From NCBI GenBank assembly GCA_002221725.1, contig NJFT01000142.1:42959-106958 (forward strand): a stretch of DNA of 64,000 nucleotides, written 5' to 3'. Position 1 is the stretch's first letter. Each line of letters opens with the position of its first letter. The stretch comes from Scedosporium boydii (Eukaryota > Ascomycota > Sordariomycetes > Microascales > Microascaceae). Position numbers and translations under genes: made by a program. Shown here one piece after another: positions 1 through 10,700 of this stretch. Below the pieces are notes generated by a model. It saw only the letters and a program-made list of their open reading frames with translations. It had not been told where the DNA came from and ran no database searches.

Positions 1-322
1 AGCATCGTCTCTAAAGTATTTTCAACAAAATGAAGTTCCAATGTCTACAAATGTCGTATCTGTAAACAACCTGCGTCGTGTAACCTACAGAAAACTATCC
101 TCTCGCTATCTACTGCACAGCGTTAAGACGCCTTTTGACTTAGTATCTCTTAACGTCCTCGGACATTATCCCGGGACAGGGAGACCTCGGCGAATATCAC
201 AAACTCGCCATTCCCGTCTCAAACAAGCTGGAAGCTGGCTTCAAAGCCATGAAGTCTTGGTCAGTCTCCGGAACCTGTGTTTTGTTTTCTCCAGTGCCAA
301 TCCAAACAGTTATATCACAATA
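1..322. other. Window edge and 3' flank, no gene seen
   Basis: This stretch lies downstream of the stop codon of the minus-strand INA17-like gene. It probably holds that gene's 3' untranslated region. The only open frame is short, and I see no family signature in it. Confidence 0.5.
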
Positions 323-865
323 TCATGACGCCTTGCGACCTTGAAGCTCCTCAACTTTTGACTCCAACTTCTTGATCTCGGCTAGCTTGATGGTCAGCAC
401 ACGCTCCACCACATGAAGCCAAGCACACAAAGAGCGAGATGCCAGAGGTTCGAGCGCAACTTCTCACGCACCATTTCGTAGCACTTTCGTTTCGTCAGCC
501 TCGAGCTTTATCCAGACTAGATATATTATTTGATAGGTCAGGATCGCCAGAAGGGTGACTTTCGCAATGGGTCGGCCAAAGGTCTTGTAGAAATTTGACT
601 GCAGAGCCAGAAAGAGGTCGTTGTCAGCCCAACATCACATTCCAGGATTCCTCAGACACATCACCAAAGAAATAAGAGACGGAGCTAATTTTCAAATCTC
701 AGGGAGGGACGTCCTCACGTGTATCGAAGGTTTCTTCGCCTCGCTCGACGAGAATCGCTGGGGTTGTCGCGACGCGAATCCGAATTGGAGTCCCGTTCGA
801 GGTATGCGTGGCGCGATTCGAAGACCCGATGGTCTCGCCGCCTGTAGTATCCGTCGGGTCAACAT
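323..865 (-). CDS. Small mitochondrial inner-membrane protein, INA17-like
   Basis: This is a three-exon gene (719-865, 472-598, 323-381) encoding about 110 residues; the 333 spliced bases close exactly in frame. Residues 1-45 are rich in Arg and Ser with no acidic residues until the end, as in a mitochondrial presequence. One membrane segment follows at about residues 58-78 (LLAILTYQIIYLVW), preceded by FYKTFGRPIAK. The tail, about residues 80-110, is a charged coiled coil ending EELQGRKAS. A presequence, FGRP-type lead-in, single membrane span and coiled coil resemble fungal INA17, a factor for assembly of the F1Fo ATP synthase in the inner membrane. That name rests on recalled family pattern and is tentative; the gene itself is well supported. 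Introns have gtgagg...ctgcag and gtgcgt...gctag ends with CTGAC branch sites. It diverges from YSY6. Confidence 0.72.
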
Positions 866-1463
866 ATTCGACGCTGCCGCCTCATCGAGCCAAGGAACGA
901 CTAGGCAGACGTGGTCCTCTCGGGAGATCTAGAAAGCTTGGTCGATGAGCAGAGGTTTGCCTGCGAGAAGCTCGCTAAAACCGCGGCAGGTGCGAACCCT
1001 GATTGGGTCGCCCCACATTGTTGGTCGTGAATTGATACCTTGTACTTTGTACCCCTGCCGTCAGTGGTTCATGTTGCTCGCTTTCCGCTTTCCAAGAATC
1101 AATGTCTCCCCCTGGAGCTTGCAGCGGAGCGATCTCATAGGCCCAATATTGACGACACATTGCCAAAAGCACAGGGCTGACTGTCGTTGTTAGCATTGAT
1201 CTAATGAAGCCAGGAGCCTCGTTGAAATCTGTCCCTTTTCCATCTTCCATACTTCCCATGCCTTCGCCGACATTCGACGACGACGTGTCATTGCGACTTA
1301 CGATTTAACGAGTAAAGAGTCCTCCGAATTCGAGTATACGAAATCGTACATCGTCCACCATCCTTTATATTTGGACAAGTCTCCCGCATTCGATTCCCGT
1401 CAATTGCATCATCTCCATCCGCAAACTATCATAACCTCCAGAACCTCTAATTCAAACGTCAAA
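866..1463. other. Divergent intergenic region, INA17-like gene and YSY6
   Basis: About 600 bp separate the two start codons, so promoters for both genes must lie here, including the YSY6 5' UTR with its CT-rich run just before the ATG. Open frames on both strands have no coding character. No specific site recognised. Confidence 0.5.
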
Positions 1464-1998
1464 ATGGTACGCCTCCAGTCCGTCCTGTTCAGCCTCATCT
1501 CGAGTCCCCGCTCTCGTAAAATATCTAATAATTGCTATATTTCCCCATACTAATGTTCATTCCCATGATACCAGGTCCAAACACCCCAGCAACGTCGCCG
1601 CAACGCCCAGTTCGCGAAGGAGCAAGAAGCTCGCATGGGCAAGGCTCCCGAGGAGCTTAAGAAGCGCACCAAGGAGGTCGCTAAGTCGCCTATCTCCCCC
1701 GTCTGGGTTGGTAAGTTACTCGCCCTCGTCACTATCATTTCCAGCGCCTGCGTCTTGCCGATCCTCCAGCACGCAACTCAACCAGCAAGCGCATATCTGG
1801 GAAAGGGGCGCTAGACTCCATAAGAGCTATTGATCCTTAACTTTCCTCAGCACTTGCCCTGTTTTCTTTTCGTCCTACCTCATCCCTTAAAGTGCGCATG
1901 TTCCCGATCCCTCGCTGACACTCTGGCACACAGCAATTCTCGGCTTCGCTATCTTCGGCAGTCTAATCTTCGAGCTCATCTCCCGATTCTTCCGGTAA
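1464..1998 (+). CDS. YSY6: YSY6/RAMP4 family ER tail-anchored stress protein
   Basis: The protein has 67 residues from three exons (1464-1466, 1575-1710, 1934-1998). The first coding exon is only the ATG; the first intron starts at once with gtacgc, and the third exon encodes the tail anchor. The N-terminus TPQQRRRNAQF followed by AKEQEARMGK and KSPISPVW is the family signature of YSY6/RAMP4 (SERP1). About 20 hydrophobic residues follow and end in ELISRFFR. These proteins bind the Sec61 translocon and ribosome and protect newly made membrane proteins during ER stress. The length agrees with the family (about 65-70). Its short size and two introns make it easy for gene finders to miss. It is convergent with the SMAP-domain gene. 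Confidence 0.9.
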
Positions 1999-2408
1999 TA
2001 GCCATCGTCCTTTCATCAGGCCCTCTATCAAGGAGCATGCGTTCGACACACGAAATTAGTTGCTAGGCCGGTCTGGGGGAACTACTCGGGGTCACAGGCT
2101 TCTCCATCAGATCGCCCGTTTAGCGGAGTATAATGTATTTCTGGGTATTTGGCGTTCAATGTCTATAACGGGACGAAGGAAAGGGACCATTTAAAATTCC
2201 TACATGCGATACTTGTACTATCGGTAGATGCATTTCATTTCATTTGTTTCTCTTTGGATGCGAACATAAATGGTAAAAGAAAAGAGAAAAAACTGTGAAT
2301 CAGATAGTACGAGGAGGGTATACTTGAGTGAACACGTAACTGTATTCCTTCCATGCCTCATATTCTCCTGAACTCCAAACTCCAATGTGACTTTTGTTAC
2401 TTCCTCAC
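1999..2408. other. Convergent intergenic region
   Basis: This contains the 3' ends of YSY6 and of the SMAP-domain gene. No coding or repeat signal seen. Confidence 0.5.
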
Positions 2409-3684
2409 TTACGCTCCCAAGCCCTTCCTCTTGCCCTGGGTATCAAACTTCATCTTGAGGCCAGTGTCATATTGCCTTTGGAGGTCATTCTGGACCCGGT
2501 TAATATCAAAGCCGGAGGACGAAGAAGAACGAGTCTGTGTCTGAGAAGTGCTGGGTGCAGCACCCTTGCCACCGCCAAGCAGTCTCATAAACTTCTTCTG
2601 TCTCTCCGATCCTCCCTCCAAGGCACCCACGTTCCAGTTCGCGGAGGTCGCCGGGGTGTTTCCAGCCGATGGAGGCGCTTCGGCGGAAGGCTTTGTCACG
2701 GAGTTGCTCTTCTTATCCTTTTTCTTGTCCTTCTTTTTCTTCTTATCCTTCCGCTCCACGTCGTCGGCCTTCTCCTCGATGCCGCTGGCGGGAGTCTGCT
2801 TGACATCCTCTGGGGAGTTCTGCTCATGCTTGCGCTTCTTTCCCTGTTTCTTGGCCTTCTTGTCCTTAGGGGTAGCGACATCTGGTTCCTGTTGAGGCTC
2901 AGCATCGTCAACTACTGCCTCGGTGCCGTCCTTTTCGACATCCGCCGCTTCCTCGATTTGTTTGTCCTTCTTCTTTTTCTTGTCTTTCTTGTCTCTCTTA
3001 TCCTTCCTAGGCTTGGCGTCCTCCTCTTCATCGGCTACCAGAGTATCATCAACGTTCATAGCCGTCTCAGCGACCTCTGGAGAGTCAGCGGGTTTATCAT
3101 CCTCGACTTCCTGTTTCTTCTCCTTCTTCTTATCCTTCTTTCCCTTTTTCTTCTCCTTCTTGTTCTTCACTCCGTGCTCTGGCTCTTCATCAACATCCAT
3201 ATGGTCATTGGTGTCTTCTTGATTCTCAGCTCCTTGATTCTTCTCGGCACCTTTCTTCAATGCCTTAGCTGTGTCTCGGAGTTGGGCAGCGATAGCCTCA
3301 TCGACAGCTGTGGCATCCTCAACTACCACAGCCGGTGAATCAGAGCCGTTAGCACCAGTACTTAGCTTTGTAGCACCACCATCCCGGACATCGGCGACTG
3401 AAGGCTTGGAGGCGGCATCTTTTTTCGTCGCCGTGCCGGGCTCAATGTGTTGTTAGCACTGGGCCATCCCTTGCATAGTTGAAGGGACAAACTGATTCAC
3501 CTACTTTCCCATCCAGCCGAGCTCTCAATGCTGCTGCTTGCTTGAGGAGCTTCGCGGCTCGCTTCTCGAGCCTCTCGACCTGCGCCAAGGTCTTAGTGCA
3601 CTGATCGCCACCCTCTTCAGCTACAGATGATTCTGCCTTGGCTACCTTTACCTTGTCGGGAGCCTTAAGCTTCCTTTTGGACAT
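2409..3684 (-). CDS. SMAP-domain protein, lysine-rich nuclear protein
   Basis: Two exons (3505-3684 and 2409-3440) encode about 403 residues; the intron is in phase 0 with gtaggt and a GCTAAC branch. The N-terminus is basic (MSKRKLKAPDK) and leads into a short coiled coil (LAQVERLEKRAAKLLKQ). The middle 200 residues alternate acidic stretches with KKDKKKKKDK-type runs, which look like nuclear or nucleolar localisation signals. The last 80 residues are the conserved part: NWNVGALEGG, KKFMRLLGGGK and a final QRQYDTGLKMKFD, matching the small acidic protein-like (SMAP) domain. The biochemical role of that domain is not established. The frame stays open without an ATG for 78 bases upstream (to a TGA at 3763-3765), so the start could lie in an unseen earlier exon. 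Start confidence is moderate; domain confidence is good. Confidence 0.78.
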
Positions 3685-6569
3685 CTTGTAAGCCTTGGAC
3701 TTAAGCTTCTTCCTTTCAGGCGCCGCTAAGTTCGAAACGCCTAGAGCTGCACAACAAGTCTGTCAGCCTGATCTTTCGCGAAAAGAGGGTATTGGCAGTA
3801 TCATATGGTGGATGATAGAGTCTCTCATGCAGTGAACTGCATTTGGAAGATGAAGAGTGGTGTGTGTAAAGGCGAGAGAGATGCCATTGGGTGCACCACA
3901 AGGAACGCCCATGGTGTGGAAAGATATAGACCAAGATATTCACTGGGTAGAACGAACCTGTAGGTTCCAATAGATCCTTCTGCTAGAATCAAACTCAGCT
4001 CGGTATGCCAAGCTCGTTGACCGAGACCCAAATGAAATTGATGTCTTATCCTGAGCCCAGTGCGAGATGGGAAGAGGCAGACAGCCAAATGGAGTCGGGA
4101 TATCGAATGGCGAGGCTGAATTTTTACCTGCAGACCTACCAGATAATCTGCAAGGAGGTAACGCTTCTAGGAATAGATCTAGAAGCAGAATTGACGGATC
4201 TGAGGGGTGGATGGATTTCGAGGGTATCCTGGATCACAAGATTCTGTAGAGGGGTGGAAACAAAAAGTGAGTGTGAGTGTTCGAACGAAGCAAAGAAAAA
4301 TATACTGCCGGGCGGTGAACTTGAGACTCTGGGAAGAAAGTTGCATGGGGGCTGCATGGGAGGGGCAGATTTCAGAGGCAGGGAAGCCGCGAGGCATACT
4401 TGCTCCTGCAGAAAAGAAACCGCAAATCAGGGTCGGTGACACACGACACTTTGACTGATCCAACTGATTTTGATATGGATTTGATCTGATGACATCAGGA
4501 CTGTACGAGTGCAACATCAAATTGAACTATCAATGATTGGTTTCTGTACATACAAGCAATTACCAGATGCGGGTCTCTGTGGTCAGGTTATTGCGCCTGT
4601 CCGTCCCATCATCAGGATCCCGGGGATTCCCTCAATTTGACAGCTGGGGGAGTCAATCTTCGCCCCCAAAGTTTCCTGCATGGAAGCAAATAAGATTGAT
4701 CCCTACAGCCAGGCGGGTAGGGCGTCCAGCCTAGGAGAATTCGATGATACACGCCAGTACATCATCGCTACAACCCGTCGATACTCAGCGACGTATCCCT
4801 CTGAGGGCCATTTCCGGCATTGATATTGATCTTGATCATTCCACACCAACGCTGTCCCTGCTGCAAGACCCTGAATATTGAGGTCCAGCCAACACTGCAC
4901 TGTCGGGAGGTATTAGAGTTGATATTATTTGACTCGGAATTTTTCGGTTGACCTCTACGACGAGCCCCGGTTTTAACGCCCCCCGCTGCCCCCAAGTCCG
5001 CCCAGCCTGGTCATTCGGGGCGAATGCGATGTTCAGCACGGACAGGCAATACGGCAGATACGGCCTGGCAGTCGGAGCTGATTAATAAAGCGTCGCAACT
5101 TCTATTCTGACAGATGACGATCGTGTCATATCGTACTCGTCGCAAAACTCTTTGATTTGATAGCTTTCCGAGAGTCTCAACAGCATTGCCTCCCATTTTA
5201 TTTCCTTCCTTTTCTCTCCTTTTTTTCCCTCACATTTTTTGGCTCTTGTGTAAATGTAGTACGTACCAGTGAGCTGCGTCAATCTCGTAAAGAACCCCGC
5301 GCCCGCCGAACCTTTCTGCGAGATAGTCGCAAAGGATCACCACCCCTCCTCGGAAAAGTGCCTTGCGAACTGTGATATCCTCCCACAGCAGCCTAACGCT
5401 TGCCAGTTCGAGGCGCTCGTCAACTCATCACGCCAAGAAATCTCCAGCTGTTCTCACCCCCTTCAGCCCAGCCCTGGTCTGGTTCCCCCCTCCATCCTAC
5501 TACACAGGAATAATTATAGAATACGATGTGATCACCGTCCACCTCCATCCCATGGCCCAATCCCATGTCAGCAGTTATACCTTCGTAAATTGCCCTATAA
5601 GGCGCTTCCAGCTGAGAACGTTCCAACAGCTTGTCGATTGTTTAATTTTTGACTCGGTGTGTTAGCAAAGTATCAGCCCCCACAAACGTCACCTCGTCAA
5701 ATCGCTTTACATTGGGGGTACTTTAATCCAAAGACGTAGCTTTTCTCCCTTGCTCGATTCCATACCACGTCTGGCTGCGATGCCGAGGAATAAGGTCCGA
5801 AGGATAATGTCGTGTGCTACAATACAAGCCAGTAGTTCCAGTACATATCAATCACCGGAAGAGTAGGGTTCTGTCCTCCCATCACCTGCGACGGCACGTT
5901 ACATGACAGGTAGATTTGGGGAGGGAGAACTAATTTGAGAATCCGTCATCGACTTTAAGACAAACGACTAAAATCTTCTTAATAGTCTACCGCACGAAAC
6001 TAGGAACAGAACCAAAATTCGCTGTGCTGAAAACGAGTGTAATAAAGCATCCGTTCGCCGTCCAACTCCATCCTCTGATATCATGATCCATGAAGAGATA
6101 GACCCAAAGTTTTCCCAAAAACAACCGTTATATGCCTCTAGTACGACCGAATCCCCCCCAAACTACCATCAGAGATGCAAAAAAAAGCCTTGAGAAGAAA
6201 AAAAAAATGCTAGGTAACTGAAATGGGCAAAGAATCATGAAAGTAAAGCAACGACAGACTGAGCAACACCCATAAGCCAATCAAAAAAGAAAGAAGAAGA
6301 AAGAAGAACAGTAAAAGAGCAACGCTGGGAAAGAATAATCCACGAGTAAGAGCAACGGAAGAAACATAGAACGAGTGGAATGCGGAAACTGTAGAGTTCG
6401 CTCGAATCGAAGGAAAACCAAAAACCAGAATGCGAAAAAAAAAAAGCGAGATAAGTTTGCGCCCCTTTTATATAGCCCGTATAACCGATGAGAAACCGAC
6501 AAGGAGATGATGCGAATCATCTCGACAATGTTGACGAGAATTGTATGGGAAGAAAAGCAGGAGTTAGGT
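3685..6569. other. 2.9 kb intergenic region, no gene supported
   Basis: This spans from the 5' side of the SMAP-domain gene to the 3' end of the bZIP gene, both on the minus strand. Open frames up to 144 codons occur on both strands but show no family motif, no coherent splice chain and mutual overlap. The segment 6170-6430 is A-rich and probably belongs to the bZIP 3' UTR. Confidence 0.5.
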
Positions 6570-7696
6570 CTAGTAATAAATCTGGTCGGGGTCTTCGCTG
6601 GGAGGTAGAGGCGCCAGTGAAAAGTTCGCTGCGAACGGCGGGCTCTCCGGCCAGGGAGTCGATGCTGCAAACTGGTCCGTAACGAAATGACCTGGAACAC
6701 TTGGGTGTTAGTAAATGGATTATTTCCGCGTTTGGAACAGAAATGACTACGTGCTCTTGTCATTTCCCACCTTGCTGAGGAGGGGGAGGGTATTGCGATT
6801 GTTGGGATTGTTGGGCTGGGATACCTGAGGAGCCGTAGAATAACTGCGGGTCTGTCTCGTAGTATGGACCATCCTCTCCCGCACTGCTTCCTCCGAAACT
6901 GCCATGGCCGTGGTGCTGCTGGTAGGACGGTGTTGCCGCGGGGTACGGCGCGTGTTCCATAAATGGACTCGTCTGGTATCGTCCGTCTTCGCGGAGGTAA
7001 TCGCCTCTGCCGCTGCTTCGTCTGCTCTCGGCCTCATGTCCCCTGGAAACTACATGTCGCATCGAGAAGGTCCCCCATGGAAGGCCTGATACCTCCTGGT
7101 CTGAAGCTACATCGCTTGGCGCCGGTATCTGATAGCAGCTTCCGGCATGCTGCTGGTTCCTGGCTTCTCGCTCGGCCCTCTCCTTGTTTTCCCTGGCCTT
7201 TTCGCCTACATTCGAGACAGGTGTGTTAGCCATTTCCTCTTCGCGTCTCAAAGTGGCGTGGAAAGGGCATTTGGCACTTACGGAACTTCCTTTGCGCAAG
7301 CTTGTTTTGGATCCTGCGTCTCTCTTCTGGCTCAGTAACCTCAGTCCAATCATCGGTCGTAGACTTGGACTTGGACTTCGATTTCGAAGAAGAGGACGAG
7401 CTCGACTTCTTCGAGCTGGACTCGGCGTCTTTCTTGGAGGAGACCTTGGGTGCCATTATCTTCCTTGCCGCAGGTTCTGAACTAGTTATGTCTGCTTCGG
7501 AGGCGCTACGCTTCCGACTCAACGCCTTAGGAACCTGAAGAGTAGAAGAGATAGTAGGAGACTGCGCGGCAATGGTTTGGGTCGCGGCTTTGGAATGAAA
7601 ATCCTCTGGTTCTGGCTGGAGAGGAGATGCGCTGCGGACAATGATCGAGGGTAATGTGTTTTGGCTATGCGAATCCGATGGCGCGCTGCTGGACAT
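6570..7696 (-). CDS. bZIP-type transcription factor
   Basis: Three exons (7282-7696, 6771-7205, 6570-6691) encode 323 residues; 972 bases close in frame. Residues 1-100 are Ser/Pro-rich with a long serine and SK-repeat run. The basic region covers about residues 124-146 and contains RRRIQNKLAQRKFRE with the bZIP N-x7-R signature (N131, R139). The first intron (gtaagt) splits the Arg codon. After it come KARENKERAEREARNQ, then GLPWG and a Gln/Pro/Tyr-rich C-terminus. No leucine heptad follows the basic region. The last exon adds a 40-residue tail rich in Pro, Phe, Asp and aromatic residues; its 79-bp intron has a perfect TACTAAC branch. If that intron is kept, the protein ends after 286 residues. 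It should act in the nucleus as a DNA-binding regulator; its target is unknown. It borders the large gene-free region. Confidence 0.85.
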
Positions 7697-7714
7697 GTAC
7701 GGCTGGAAGTCGGT

Positions 7715-7750
7715 TTATGGAAGGCGTTGGGACGGACAATGCCCCTTCAT
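7715..7750 (-). promoter_or_regulatory. Candidate upstream ORF of the bZIP gene
   Basis: An ATG at 7748-7750 opens 11 codons (MKGHCPSQRLP) that stop at 7715-7717, 18 bases before the bZIP start codon. It would repress or condition translation only if it lies in the 5' UTR, which the sequence alone does not show. Confidence 0.3.
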
Positions 7751-10700
7751 AGCCAAGGTTGGAGTGGCAATGGTGTTTGGCGATCGTTCGACCTGGTGAT
7801 TGGCATCCAATGGTAGCTTGTGGGGTATCAAGAGAAGAGAGTGGAGAAGGCGCAAAGTGTTGGTGAAGACGCACCAAAGTCGGAAAATGGTGAGCGTGAG
7901 GGATGGGTAATGTATTATAAGAGTGTAGATGGGTATGAGGCTTGAGCTTGTCGATGTCAAAAGAGGGTGAGTGGAACACACGAGATGTTAGTTCGAGATC
8001 ATGGAGGGACGACGAAGCTACTGATCTATATATACTCGACAAGGTTATGCCTGGCAGGGTTGAACGATCTACCTGTCGTCCGAGGTTGGGGCTAGTAGTA
8101 GTGGGGTGTGATTTTGTGAATAAAAGTAGAAACAATGACGGGAGGAAGGCCCCGTGTGTTAAGCTGCTCGCCTTGGGCTATAGGGCAGACTAGACAAGGC
8201 AGCCGTGAGAGGCTTCTTTCATCAAAACGATCAAAACGAGCCACACGACTGCCGACGGCGGGCCACAGTGACTGGCACAGGATAGCACATGCTTGTCTAA
8301 ATCGAGGGTTGAATGGGGGTGAGAGAAAGAGAAAAGCTCTCGAGGCTTGGCCTCCGCGGCAGGGGCGTCTGGGAAGTGGACCCGCGGGGTCATGATGTAG
8401 TGTAAGTCTTGTAAGTGAGCGAGAAGGGAAAGGCGTCGGTCGAGTCATGGCAAGATGCTATTAGTGTAGTGTCCAGAATAGCCTAGACGGCAGACGGGAT
8501 GGAATGGAGCAAGACTAGGGTAGCAAAAAGGTGAGATGCTAATACTGCAAACTGGGTCGACCAGTGACAGGCAGGATGTGACTGTCTGTAGGGCAATGGG
8601 GAAGAGGTACCCTCGGAGTACAGTACCTACGGGAGTCCCACGTCCGGACGGGATAAGGGAATGGATATTTTGAGACGAGATAGTTACACTACGGGAAGGG
8701 GGCGTTCCTTTCAGGCATAGTTTACTGCACTAGAAGACTAGAAGAGGGGCGAGTACCTGGCAAGTGCACTGGATAGAAACAGAAAGGGTAGGGGTATGTT
8801 GTTATGAGGGGGTGGGCGGATCAAGAGAGAAAGGGTGTGTCGAGAGAAGGAAAGGAAACCCCAATGGCACGACTCCGTTCTCCATACCCTCATACGCCTG
8901 TGGCCTGGTATTATTGTGAACAGTAGTAATGGGAAAGGGGCTGAAGGAGTGGTGGTGTTTGAGAAGTATTGGCTGGCTGCAAGAAATAGCACGCTTGCCT
9001 GGTAAGGTCAATGATGGACCCTCTCTCTCTCATGATGGCGTCCCAGGTTCATGGACAACCTTGTTTTTTTTGGGGGGGGGGATGGTCATAGATGGGGATA
9101 GACGTGCATACTTCGTAGTGGAGGGGGTGGGATTGGGGGTGCCCACATCTCAAAAATGGTCTGGCACGGGAGTGGGCCAATCCCGCCTTCCTTCATGTTC
9201 TCCACGAGCCCAGGCAAGCAGTTCCCCGATTGTAAGGGTAAGCCAAGGCTTTGGATGGAAATAGTAACTTTGCGGAGAGCCTAGGGTAATCATCTGCTCC
9301 CGAAGCTCAGGGGTGGCCAAATATCTCTCCGTTGAAAGATGCGATGGATGTGGGATGGGGAGAGACGTGAGCTAGATCCGAGATAATACGGGCAGAAAAT
9401 GAGACTAACACGCTAACACTCCACCATGTTAAATGGGGCCTGGTTGATGTGCTAGTCAGGGAATCAAGGATAAGAACAGACAAGGGACAAGGGACTGTTG
9501 TTAAAAATATCAACAGCTCACTTACATGCGGAATTGAAGAAGACCCAGGTCAGCTAAGGTCCCTGGAGTAGGATGTGGATTTACTGGAAATTACCATTCA
9601 CGCGCTTTGCTCGCAGGGAGGCCAGGATGTCGAATCAAGGGCGTGGTTCACTCTCCAGCTCTTGTTTCACTCTTGGGAATGTGGCATGAAGGTGGGAGTC
9701 CGTGGGAATCGATACATGTAAAACTACTTGCGCATTCTTGTTTCGATTGAGAAATTCAATGTTGCTTCCCCCAGGGGTACATTACATCCTCAACCTCAGT
9801 GAACCTGGGTGGGAGACAGGAATCGTCCAAGTGTGGAGATTATGCAAGACGGCGAGATCCGATGAGCCTCGAGATAAATATAAACTTGATAATAATATAT
9901 CGACATCATTACTGGAGGAGCGTTTAACTCGGTGGCCGAGTTGGCACTGGCACTGGGATCATTGATGTATTCAATTGATGTCATTGAAAATCTTCATTTT
10001 CGATTGTTCCCTGCCGGCAAATCCATCACCATCTTAGCAAAAAATCGGTCTTCCAAAAGTCTTCGTCAACAGCCGGAACACGAGGCACATGTGTCGTCAG
10101 TTCCAGTTCTAGGTCCATGAACAAGCAAGATGCATCAATGAATGCCAAGGTATTTGCGATTACAATATGAGCGGATGTCCTCGCGCGAAATTCACGGCTG
10201 GTACAAGTCGAGGGTCAGAGGTCCTCTACAAGTAAATTTCGGAACCCGCATAAGATCTGGATTCAATGACAATAGCGTACATATGCAAGAAGGGATACCA
10301 AAACCACTGTTGTTGCAATACTTCGTACTGAAATTATGCTGGGAAAATGTCTCGCCACTTGGCATTTGCCATGCCAAGACCTACGACATAGGGTCACAGC
10401 GGGGGTGGGCTGCAGCAGACTGCACCGTTGGATCATTGGGAGTACAGAACCAGCACGCGAGGTGATATTAAGAGTGACATGGGTTTTTTCTTTCTTTTTT
10501 TTCTCCCTTTTCCTTTTGGGAGGGATTCTGGCATCTGGCAAATGTCAATGTTCCCCATGAAGGAAAGTTCCGTCCGTCTGGCTGGCGTGGTCATACTCGG
10601 ACTGAAAATCAACACCGAAGCGTTTTTGAGGCAAGCCGAGGCCAGAAATAAACCATAATCATCTTTTCGCGATGGATATTTAGAGTCGAAGTTTTAACTA

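Noticed and set aside
2394..3338. 314-codon open frame on the plus strand rich in Leu and Phe
   Set aside because: It is the reverse image of the lysine-rich KKDKK runs of the SMAP-domain gene, whose family motifs and splice site support the minus strand.
7665..8135. 156-codon minus-strand frame overlapping the bZIP start
   Set aside because: It has no ATG anywhere, so it is not a plausible upstream coding frame; likely 5' UTR and promoter.
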